Positions 58,301 to 64,000 of a stretch of DNA of 64,000 bases are shown one piece after another. Source of the stretch: Thiohalospira halophila DSM 15071 (lineage in GTDB: Bacteria; Pseudomonadota; Gammaproteobacteria; Thiohalospirales; Thiohalospiraceae). A program made the translations under genes and the position numbers. The notes under the pieces were generated by a model. It made no database searches and was not told where the DNA came from. It saw only the letters and a program-made list of their open reading frames with translations. Each line of letters starts with the position of its first letter. The first letter of the stretch is position 1. The stretch is taken from the NCBI RefSeq assembly GCF_900112605.1, contig NZ_FOMJ01000001.1, positions 582,577-646,576 on the forward strand. The letters run 5' to 3'.

Positions 58301-58549
58301 CAGCGGCTTGACCACCAGTTCCTCCACCTCTTCCGGCGAGGCCCCCGGCTTGGAGACGACCACGTTGGCCGCCGGGACCACGATCTGCGGGTTCTCCTCC
58401 CGCGGCGTGAAGTTCAGCGCGAAGATCCCCACCAGGAAGGAGAAGAGGATGATCAGCAGGGTGAGCTTGTTATCGATGAAGGCGCGGGCGATGGAACCGG
58501 CGATATTGGGCCGGATCCCCTCGTCGCTGCCGTGGTTCGGTTCGGCCAT
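55307..58549 (-). CDS. RND-family efflux pump inner-membrane subunit
   Basis: A 1080-residue proton-driven exporter of the AcrB/RND superfamily with 12 helices and two large periplasmic loops. The N-terminus reads SIARAFIDNKLTLLIILFSFLVG, and helix 4 contains LILALGLLVDDSIVVIENIYRH with the paired aspartates of the proton relay. The REENPQIVVP and PGASPEEVEELVVKPLE stretches resemble the MdtC/VexF-like branch. The substrate is unknown. Its gene follows a very short adaptor-like gene and tolC on one transcript. Confidence 0.93.
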   Translation of the reverse strand: MAEPNHGSDEGIRPNIAGSIARAFIDNKLTLLIILFSFLVGIFALNFTPREENPQIVVPAANVVVSKPGASPEEVEELVVKPLESILQGMPGIDDTYAVARDSMGVVTVRFNVGEDKEASLVKLYDRIMSNMDQMPPGTNEPVIQRVDVDDVPIMKVSLASEERNDLELRQIGLDAIEHLRRVEGASASYVHGGRSRTINVDLDLEAMREYNVTLLKISQVLEATNIDIPSGQLTRDGTTFPVRAGGMLEDADAVGDVVVALERHRPVFLKDVATVTDGAGDLNHVTRIGYGAAYTGERPENLEIPAVRMAIAKKPEANAVFVAERVLQRLDEIQGSVIPEDVRVDVTRNDGAKANQAVNFLIEHLGIAIGSVVVLLILFLGWRAAGIVTITIPLILFLTLAIGYAMGQTINRITLFALILALGLLVDDSIVVIENIYRHYSGKVKDYLETAIDAVNEIGKPTNVATFTVALALVPMFWVTGMMGPYMAPIPFFVPTAMIVSLAIAYTVAPYLAYRFLKAGGGGHESIEEHKRGILEKLYAVIMRPILRSIWARILFFLIVIGLMVGVMAMPAFDKVKFMMLPKNNTNTFNVTIDMPEGTALERTDRVARRVGDVLREHPEVTSYEPTVGMSGVVDFNGLLRGNSLKEGEHVGAVRVNLTNKHHRDISSIEIVRNLRPKLDAIGERFDANIKLVEDPPGPPVRATILAEVYGPDYDKVREIARELRTEVFEKTNDVVDIDTSVSADTREYDIRVNREKAALAGIMPAEVAQTLHAFLDGRDIGTIHMDTAQEPVPIHVQIPTEARVDVDDLEDIFFTNEQGRQIPLTEIATIEEQPTPKPIQHRNQRPVAYVTGELGSTSQVYAVLKMWDYLRNNALPSGVKLDQYFMAAPDTTGYSIRWDGEMRLTLDVFRDLGSAFAVAIILIYLVLVGYYGSFMVPIIVMGAIPLTMVGVFPGHWAMGQHFTATSMIGVIALAGIVVRNSLLLIDFILDNRRAGEGLFDAVLHAGIARLRPIMLTALALIIATSVILTDPVFGGLAISLMFGVFASTALTLFVIPLLYYLYERHLQRKAERRGETPA

Positions 58550-58576
58550 GACGTTCGGTCTCCTCTAGCGGGCCTG

Positions 58577-58927
58577 CTACTGCCGGATGGGGGTCCCGTC
58601 GACGACCTCTTCCAGGTCGCCCACTACCAGCGTCTCGTCGCCATCGAGACCCGACAGGACCTCGCGATAGCGGCCACGATCCTTGCCGGGCTCCACCAGC
58701 CGCGCCCGGGCCTTGCCCTCCTCGAGCACGAAGACGTGGGGCATGTCCCAGCGCTGGACGATGGCCGTTTCGGGCACCCGCACGCGGCCATCGCGCACCT
58801 GGGTCTCGGTCACCGACTGTTCCACGGCCTCGCGCTGGGCGAAGGGCGTGGGCTCGCCGGCCTCGTGGACGCAGCCGGCCAGCAGGAGGCCGGCCAGGGC
58901 GGTCATGAACAGGGAACTCGCACGCAT
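58577..58927 (-). CDS. short lipoprotein resembling only the C-terminal part of an RND adaptor
   Basis: A 116-residue lipoprotein. The signal peptide ends LLLAGC (about residue 19). The rest (VRVPETAIVQRWDMPHVFVL, then EGKARARLVEPG, VLSGLDGDETLVVGD and VVDGTPI) matches the membrane-proximal end of RND periplasmic adaptors. The barrel-sandwich, lipoyl and helical-hairpin domains, about 230 residues, are missing. It overlaps the tolC stop (TGATG, or GTGA if the GTG at 58930 is used), so it is translated with tolC. It could be a fixed deletion product or a mini-adaptor. A sequencing gap is unlikely because signal peptide and domain join in frame. Confidence 0.78.
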   Translation of the reverse strand: MRASSLFMTALAGLLLAGCVHEAGEPTPFAQREAVEQSVTETQVRDGRVRVPETAIVQRWDMPHVFVLEEGKARARLVEPGKDRGRYREVLSGLDGDETLVVGDLEEVVDGTPIRQ

Positions 58928-60309
58928 CACGGCATCTCCCCCGTAACGGATTGGTTTTCCTCCAGGAGGCGACCCTGGGCCGCCGACAGTTGCAGCAGGC
59001 CGGCCTGCAGGGCGTGGCGGGCACTCAGCACCTCGTTGCGCGCCTTCACCAGCCGCCCCTCGGCCTGGAGGACGTCGATGAGGATGGTCCGGCCCTGGCC
59101 GTAGCGGCGGTCCACCTGGGTGACGTTCTCCCGCGCCCGCTCCACGGTGCCGCGGCTGTTCTGCAGCCGCTCGCGCGCCAGCTCGATATCGTCCACCGCC
59201 TGGCGGACCTCGTTGCGGATGGCCCGTTCACGATCTGCGATCTCGGCGCGGACCCGCTCGGTGCGCTGGCGCGCCGCCGCCGCCTTGCTGCTGGCGGTGC
59301 CGCCATCCCAGAGCTGATAGCGCACCTGGGCCATGGCGCGCCAGGCGGTGTTGTCGTAGGCGGAGTTCTCGCCGTAGGTGTTACCGGAGGCGACGAGGTT
59401 CACCTGCGGGCCGTAGGCGGCCTCCTCCATGTCCACCCGGGCGCGCTGGGCCGCCTGCTGGGCCCGCAGGGACTGGAGGTCCCGGCGGCTGGCCAGCGCC
59501 TCGGCCTGGAGGGTCTCGAGGCCGGCGAGCTCCGGCATCTCGTCCACCGGCGGCAGCTCCGCCACCTCCAGGGGCTCGTCGCGATCCAGGCCCATGGCCA
59601 GCCGCAGCCGGTTGCGCGCCTGGCGCACCCGCTGCCGCGCCTGGTCGCGGTTGGCCTCCATCTCGTTGAGATTGACCTCGGCGGTGAGCTGGTCGGACTC
59701 GACGATGCGGCCGTCCCGGACCAGCCGGCGGGTGGTCTCGGCGTGGTCCCGGGCGGCCGCCACCGCATCCTCGGCGATGGCCAGACCGCGCTCGGCGGCC
59801 TGGACAGCGAGGTAGGCGCGCCGGGTTTGGTAGGCGATGACCTCCCGGGCGCGCAGGTGGCCGAGCTCCGCCGCCTCCCGGGCCGACTCGGCCCCCTGGA
59901 CCCCCGCGCTCACCCGGCCCCCGGTGTAGAGGGGATAGCGCACCTCCACGCCGGTGGACATGAGGAAGCTGGGATCGGGATTGTTGAGCTCATCCGGGTC
60001 GAAGTCCCCGAAATCCATCGCGGCCATGTCGGCCTCGATGTTCCCCGCCTGGAGCTTGTGGGAGAAGGCGTCCAACGGATTGTTGCTGGCGCTGCCGCTG
60101 GCGGTGAGCGCCACCTGCGCCGACCCCGCCGAGCGCGCTGCCTCCAGGTCCGCCTCCGCCGCACCGATGGAGGCCTGGCTGGCATCCAGCCGCGGATTGT
60201 GGCTCAGGGCGTGATCCACGGCCGCCTCGCGGTCGAAGAAGGCCGCCCCGGCCGGTGGTGCCAGGGCCAGTGTCGCCGCAGCGGCGATTACCCGCATCCC
60301 GTGTCGCAT
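58927..60309 (-). CDS. TolC-family outer-membrane efflux protein
   Basis: A 460-residue outer-membrane channel. The signal peptide (residues about 1-22) ends in PAGA. Two OEP repeats follow, each with long helices: AFFDREAAVDHALSHNPRLDASQASIGAAEADLEAARS begins the first, and ETLQAEALASRRDLQSLRAQQAAQRARVDMEEA the second. The beta segment VEVRYPLYTGGRVSAGV and its partner AQVRYQLWDGGTAS are typical. ATG 60309 follows AGGAGG by nine bases; a GTG at 60312 is an alternative. It is the first gene of the efflux operon, under the promoter at 60347-60375. Confidence 0.92.
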   Translation of the reverse strand: MRHGMRVIAAAATLALAPPAGAAFFDREAAVDHALSHNPRLDASQASIGAAEADLEAARSAGSAQVALTASGSASNNPLDAFSHKLQAGNIEADMAAMDFGDFDPDELNNPDPSFLMSTGVEVRYPLYTGGRVSAGVQGAESAREAAELGHLRAREVIAYQTRRAYLAVQAAERGLAIAEDAVAAARDHAETTRRLVRDGRIVESDQLTAEVNLNEMEANRDQARQRVRQARNRLRLAMGLDRDEPLEVAELPPVDEMPELAGLETLQAEALASRRDLQSLRAQQAAQRARVDMEEAAYGPQVNLVASGNTYGENSAYDNTAWRAMAQVRYQLWDGGTASSKAAAARQRTERVRAEIADRERAIRNEVRQAVDDIELARERLQNSRGTVERARENVTQVDRRYGQGRTILIDVLQAEGRLVKARNEVLSARHALQAGLLQLSAAQGRLLEENQSVTGEMP

Positions 60310-60346
60310 CACTCATGCCCTCCTGGGAATGTTACCAATGCCGCGC

Positions 60347-60379
60347 ATTATAGCGGTGGTGTTTCATTATTCAATAATG
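60347..60379 (-). promoter_or_regulatory. promoter of the efflux operon overlapped by a palindromic operator
   Basis: On the minus strand ATTGAA (60370-60375), 17 bases and TATAAT (60347-60352) make a strong promoter. A perfect 15-base palindrome CATTATT-C-AATAATG (60365-60379) covers the -35 box. This layout fits repression by a TetR-type regulator, whose operators often look like this. No such regulator gene is in the window. Confidence 0.75.
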
Positions 60380-60436
60380 TTCTTGAAGATTTTCGCCATC
60401 GCCTGGCGGCCTCACCTTGGTTAGAATAGCTGCCAT

Positions 60437-60513
60437 CGGGGCATAGCGCAGTCTGGTAGCGCGCCAGCTTTGGGAGCTGGATGTCGCAGGTTCAAATCCT
60501 GCTGCCCCGACCA
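60437..60513 (+). tRNA. tRNA-Pro (anticodon TGG)
   Basis: The acceptor CGGGGCA pairs with TGCCCCG, the D-arm AGCGCAGTCTGGTAGCGC is standard for proline, the anticodon loop is CTTTGGGAG (anticodon TGG), and the T-arm is GCAGGTTCAAATCCTGC. CCA is encoded at 60511-60513. Confidence 0.98.
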
Positions 60514-60561
60514 GCCAATCCCGCGCGGTCGCCACACGGCGCCGCGCCTCCGGCGAAGGCC

Positions 60562-60873
60562 ATGGCCACCGTTCCCGATACCCGCCCCCCTGACCGCGCC
60601 TGGTCGGTCTATATCCTGGAACTCACCAGTGGCGCCTGGTACACCGGCATCGCCACCGATGTGGAGGCCCGCTACCGAGCCCACGCGGCCGGTCGCGGCG
60701 CCCGCGCCGTGCGGATGGGCGGCGGGCCCCGGCGCCTGCTCTGGCAGCAGGGAGAGCTCAGCCATACCGAGGCGCTGCGCCTGGAGCGCGCCATCAAGGG
60801 GCTGCGCCGACCGGAGAAGGCCGCCCTGGTCCGCGGCGAACGGGACTGGCGCGCCCTGCTCCCGGGCACCTGA
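60562..60873 (+). CDS. GIY-YIG nuclease-domain protein (YhbQ-like)
   Basis: A 103-residue single-domain protein of the UPF0213/YhbQ type. WSVYILELTSGAWYTGIATDVEARYRAH is the GIY-YIG core, with the first triplet changed to VYI and the second kept as YTGI; the conserved arginine lies in VEARYRAH and the late glutamate in EALRLERAIKGL. The physiological role of this family is unclear, though DNA hydrolysis is presumed. I start at ATG 60562; the open frame upstream enters tRNA-Pro and is not coding. Confidence 0.85.
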   Translation: MATVPDTRPPDRAWSVYILELTSGAWYTGIATDVEARYRAHAAGRGARAVRMGGGPRRLLWQQGELSHTEALRLERAIKGLRRPEKAALVRGERDWRALLPGT

Positions 60874-60963
60874 ATATCGGACACCATGCCCCTGTCGGGG
60901 GCCCTTGCGCCAACCCCCGCCCACCGGCAGGGTACGTACCACCCTATCCACAGGACCCGAGCC

Positions 60964-61215
60964 ATGACCGAATCCACCCGCATGGAGGCCATCCTCACCG
61001 GGGACCTCGACCCCGACGACGTCACCGTGGGCGAGCTCCTGCGCGAGATGGCCACCCTGGACGAGGGCCGCTACACCCTCTCCGCCGAGAACGACGACGG
61101 CTCCATCGCCGCCGCCATGGTCCTGCTGGCCGGCGACTACGCCGCCGACTGGCTGGCCGCCCTGGAGGCCGCCGATCCCGATGATCACGACCACGGGGAA
61201 CCGGCCGGGGAGTAG
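60964..61215 (+). CDS. small acidic protein of unknown function before recC
   Basis: An 83-residue, very acidic cytoplasmic protein. The sequence (MEAILTGDLDPDDVTVGELLREMATL, a central ENDDGS turn, then AAAMVLLAGDYAADWLAALEAADPDDHD) suggests a small helical fold. I do not recognise a family. It starts 90 bases after the GIY-YIG gene and ends 36 bases before recC. The acidic composition suits a halophile. The preceding gap has CTATCCACA, one base from a DnaA box. Confidence 0.6.
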   Translation: MTESTRMEAILTGDLDPDDVTVGELLREMATLDEGRYTLSAENDDGSIAAAMVLLAGDYAADWLAALEAADPDDHDHGEPAGE

Positions 61216-61251
61216 CAATCCCGGCGGCCAGGGACGAGCGAGAACGACCGC

Positions 61252-64000
61252 ATGGAACAGCCTCCCCACCTGCGACCGGGCTTCATGGTGGTCCACGGCA
61301 ACCGTATGGAAAGCCTGCGGGATCTCGCCGTGGAGTGGATGCGCCGCTACCCCCTGGGGCCGCTGGAGAACGAGACCATCCTGGTCCAGTCCAACGGCAT
61401 CGCCCAGTGGCTGCGCCTGGCCCTGGCACGAGAGCCGGACGCCCCGGAGCCGGGGCTGGGCATCGCCGCCGCCCTGGATATCCAGCTCCCCTCACGCTTC
61501 CTCTGGTCGGCGTACCGCGCCGTCCTCGGCCCGGAGTCGGTCCCCGCGGACTCCCCCTTCGCCAAGGAGGCGCTGACCTGGCGGCTCATGCGGCTGCTGC
61601 CGGACCTCGCGTCCCGGCCGATCTTCGCGCCGCTGGCCGGCTTCCTGGCCGATGATCCCGACGGCCGCAAGCGCCATGAGCTGGCCGGCCGCCTGGCGGA
61701 CCTCCTGGACCAGTACCAGGTCTACCGCGCCGACTGGCTGGACGCCTGGGCGGCCGGCCACGATAGCCTCCCCGATGCCCATGGCCGGGACCGGACCCTG
61801 CCGCCGGATCAGGCCTGGCAGCCGGAACTGTGGCGCGCCCTGCTGGCGGATATTCCGGCGGCGACCGCTCACACCAGCCGCGCCGCCATCCATACCCGCT
61901 TCCGCGAGGCGGCGACCGGGCTGGAGGCACGCCCGGCGGGCCTGCCGCGCCGGGTCGTGGTCTTCGGGATCTCCTCCCTGCCCCAGCAGGCCCTGGAGGC
62001 GCTGGAGGGGGTGGCGCGGGTGAGTCAGGTGCTGCTCTGCGTCCACAATCCCTGCGAACACTACTGGGCCGATATCGTGGCCGACCGGGACCTGCTGAGG
62101 GCCGCCGCCAGCCGCCACCCGCGTCGGCCCGGCATGCCGGTGGAGCTGGACGAGGCGGATCTCCATGCCCACGCCCACCCCCTGCTGGCCGCCTGGGGCA
62201 AGCAGGGGCGCGACTACGTCCGCCTACTGGACGAACACGACGACCCGACGAACTACCGCGACCTGGTGGAGGCGCTGCCGCGCCAGCGTATCGACCTGTT
62301 CGAGTCTCCCGGCGGGGACTGCCTCCTCCACCAGCTCCAGGACGACATCCGCGACCTGCGCCCGGTGGCCGAGAGCCGCGTGGCCTGGCCGCCGGTCCCG
62401 GAGACGGACGATTCCCTGCGCTTCCACGTCTGCCACGGGCCCCAGCGCGAGGTGGAGGCCCTCCACGACCAGCTCCTGGCGCGCTTCGATGCCCAGCCCG
62501 ACCTGCGCCCGCGGGACATCATCGTCATGGTCCCGGACATCGAGACCTACGCCCCCCACATCCGCGCCGTCTTCGGCCGGCTGTCGACGGAGGACCCGCG
62601 CCACATCCCCTTCACCATCTCCGACCAGGGCCAGCGCGGCCGCGCCCCGGTCCTGGTCGCCCTGGAGCAGCTGCTGGAGCTCCCCCGGGCGCGCTCCGGC
62701 GTGGGCGAACTCCTGGACCTGCTGGACGTGGCGGCCGTGCGCCAGCGCCTGGGGCTGGAGGCCGGGGACCTCGCCCGGCTCCACCGCTGGGCCGAGGGCG
62801 CCGGGGTCCGCTGGGGCCTGGACAGCGAACAGCGCGCCGGCCTGGGCCTGCCCGAGGAGGACCGCAACACCTGGGCCTTCGGTCTGCGCCGCATGCTGCT
62901 GGGCTACGCCGTGGGCGACCACGGCCCCTGGAACGGCATCGAACCCTTCGCCGAGGTCGGCGGGCTGGAGGCGGCGGCCGCCGGCCCCCTGGCGGAGCTG
63001 GTGGAGCGGCTCCGCCAATGGCGCACCCACCTGTCGCAGCCGCGGAGCCCGGCCGACTGGGGGGAGACCCTGCGCGCCCTGCTGGCCGAATTCCTGGCCC
63101 CGGTGGACGAGGATGACCGCCTGACCCTGGTTCAGCTGGAAGAGGCGCTGGCGAGCTGGGAGGGGCGCTGCCAGGAGGCCGGACTGGCCGACGAACTGCC
63201 GCTGGCGGTGGTGCGCGAGCACTGGCTGGCCGCGGTGGACGAGGGGGGGCTGGCCCAGCGCTTCCTGGCCGGGGCGGTGAACTTCGCCACCCTGATGCCC
63301 ATGCGCGCCATCCCCTTCCGGGTGGTCTGCCTCCTGGGCATGGACGATGGCGCCTACCCCCGGACCCCGGTCCCGGCGGACTTCGACCTGATGAACGGCG
63401 ACTACCGCCCCGGCGACCGCTCCCGGCGCGAGGACGACCGCTACCTCTTCCTGGAGGCGCTGCTCTCCGCCCGGGACCACCTCCATATCAGCTGGGTGGG
63501 CCGCAGCATCCGCGACGACAGCGAGCAGCCCCCCTCGGTCCTGGTGGGGCAGCTCCGCGACCACCTGGTCGCCACCCATGAACACGCGGAGGCCGACGAC
63601 CTCCTCCGGGCCCTGACCGTGGTCCATCCCCTGCAACCCTTCAGCCGCACCCTCTTCCCGGCCGACGGAACCCACCCCCGCTTTACCTACGCCCACGAGT
63701 GGGCGCCGACCGAGGCGGCGCCTGCGCCTTCGGAGGAGGCGCCCCTGCCGGCCCCCGCGGAGACCACGATTCCCGTCGGGGAGCTGGTCGCCTTCTGGAA
63801 GAATCCCGTACGCGCCCTCTTCCACGGCCGCCTGCGGACCCGCCTGGAGGAGCCGGCCGCCGCCGACGAGGATGTGGAGCCCTTCGGCCTGGACGGGCTG
63901 ACGGCGTGGCAGCTCCGACGCCAGCTGGTCGCCGCCGGGCTGGAGACGGCGGCGGACGAGGCCGCCCGGGCCGGGGCGCTGGACGAGGGCCTGGAACGGC
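61252..64000 (+). CDS. recC: exodeoxyribonuclease V gamma subunit, 5' part (cut by window edge)
   Basis: The first 916 codons of RecC, which continues past the right edge. RecC recognises Chi and binds RecB and RecD in the recombination enzyme. The N-terminal inactive helicase domain starts GFMVVHGNRMESLRDLAVEW, then LGPLENETILVQSNGIAQWL; later blocks are LRFHVCHGPQREVEALHDQLL, RDIIVMVPDIETYAPHI and VNFATLMPMRAIPFRVVCLLGMDDGAYPR. The start ATG 61252 lacks a strong ribosome site. recB and recD would be expected downstream. Confidence 0.95.
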   Translation, partial: MEQPPHLRPGFMVVHGNRMESLRDLAVEWMRRYPLGPLENETILVQSNGIAQWLRLALAREPDAPEPGLGIAAALDIQLPSRFLWSAYRAVLGPESVPADSPFAKEALTWRLMRLLPDLASRPIFAPLAGFLADDPDGRKRHELAGRLADLLDQYQVYRADWLDAWAAGHDSLPDAHGRDRTLPPDQAWQPELWRALLADIPAATAHTSRAAIHTRFREAATGLEARPAGLPRRVVVFGISSLPQQALEALEGVARVSQVLLCVHNPCEHYWADIVADRDLLRAAASRHPRRPGMPVELDEADLHAHAHPLLAAWGKQGRDYVRLLDEHDDPTNYRDLVEALPRQRIDLFESPGGDCLLHQLQDDIRDLRPVAESRVAWPPVPETDDSLRFHVCHGPQREVEALHDQLLARFDAQPDLRPRDIIVMVPDIETYAPHIRAVFGRLSTEDPRHIPFTISDQGQRGRAPVLVALEQLLELPRARSGVGELLDLLDVAAVRQRLGLEAGDLARLHRWAEGAGVRWGLDSEQRAGLGLPEEDRNTWAFGLRRMLLGYAVGDHGPWNGIEPFAEVGGLEAAAAGPLAELVERLRQWRTHLSQPRSPADWGETLRALLAEFLAPVDEDDRLTLVQLEEALASWEGRCQEAGLADELPLAVVREHWLAAVDEGGLAQRFLAGAVNFATLMPMRAIPFRVVCLLGMDDGAYPRTPVPADFDLMNGDYRPGDRSRREDDRYLFLEALLSARDHLHISWVGRSIRDDSEQPPSVLVGQLRDHLVATHEHAEADDLLRALTVVHPLQPFSRTLFPADGTHPRFTYAHEWAPTEAAPAPSEEAPLPAPAETTIPVGELVAFWKNPVRALFHGRLRTRLEEPAAADEDVEPFGLDGLTAWQLRRQLVAAGLETAADEAARAGALDEGLER

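Noticed and set aside
55349-59104. A 1251-codon plus-strand open frame antisense to the RND gene
   Set aside because: It is rich in His, Asp, Gly and Val, a typical shadow of a GC-rich gene, and the opposite strand holds the clear RND pump, adaptor-like and TolC genes.
60944-60952. A second DnaA box before the small acidic gene (CTATCCACA)
   Set aside because: It differs from the consensus by one base and stands alone, with no AT-rich region or other boxes; chance is likely.

Overview
The window is about 64 kb of GC-rich, gene-dense chromosome. The gene content and order point to a gammaproteobacterium. The run tig-clpP-clpX-lon-hupB-tRNA-Val-ppiD, then fabI, a peptide-type ABC transporter, mltD, gloB, a methyltransferase, rnhA and dnaQ, matches the order I know from Pseudomonas aeruginosa (PA1800-PA1816), with an extra symporter gene between ppiD and fabI. 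High GC, acidic proteins, an NhaD antiporter and a probable sucrose-turnover gene pair suggest a halophilic or alkaliphilic lineage, perhaps Ectothiorhodospiraceae-like; that placement is inference. I see no prophage, transposase, CRISPR array or rRNA.

Layout. 1-609: 5' part of polyphosphate kinase. 784-12075: a block that looks light- or photo-oxidative-stress-responsive. It holds an NTF2-like protein, an SDR, a MerR regulator with a cobalamin-type photoreceptor domain, a photolyase, a CinA/MoaB-like protein, and a tightly coupled run (FAD oxidoreductase, DUF1365, CFA-type methyltransferase, MFS carrier, DUF3833 lipoprotein, chalcone-isomerase-like protein, SDR). The same motif, TATAC-N5-TTGTACGT, lies at both divergent promoter regions of this block. 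12079-16016: glk and pgl, divergent from a GH100 invertase-like glycosidase and a sucrose-phosphatase-like enzyme. 16050-19653: structured repeats, DUF465 and DUF3549 genes, and polyphosphate:AMP phosphotransferase with a coupled small gene. 19668-26278: an M16C protease and the activated-methyl cycle (metF, ahcY, metK). 26279-30217: a long leader region, MBL hydrolase, cytochrome c', cytochrome b561 and CheV. 30338-33695: a MobB-MoeA fusion and nhaD. 33706-45261: dnaQ, rnhA, methyltransferase, gloB, mltD, ABC transporter, fabI. 45263-55196: symporter, ppiD, tRNA-Val, hupB, lon, clpX, clpP, tig, tRNA-Leu. 55252-60436: RND pump, a very short adaptor-like lipoprotein and TolC, under a promoter overlapped by a palindrome. 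60437-64000: tRNA-Pro, GIY-YIG protein, a small acidic protein and the 5' part of recC.

How the genes fit together. A cobalamin-binding repressor could sense light and release genes for DNA repair and membrane-lipid modification. Invertase, glucokinase and 6-phosphogluconolactonase could return an osmolyte sugar to central metabolism. Ppk1 and Pap would make and spend polyphosphate. The tig-clpXP-lon-ppiD block covers folding and proteolysis, and lon carries a near-consensus heat-shock promoter. The most unusual points are the B12-type regulator with its paired operator-like sites, a covarying structured intergenic repeat in three copies, a truncated RND adaptor, an intra-operon terminator before metF, and an internal ribosome site at the MobB/MoeA junction.
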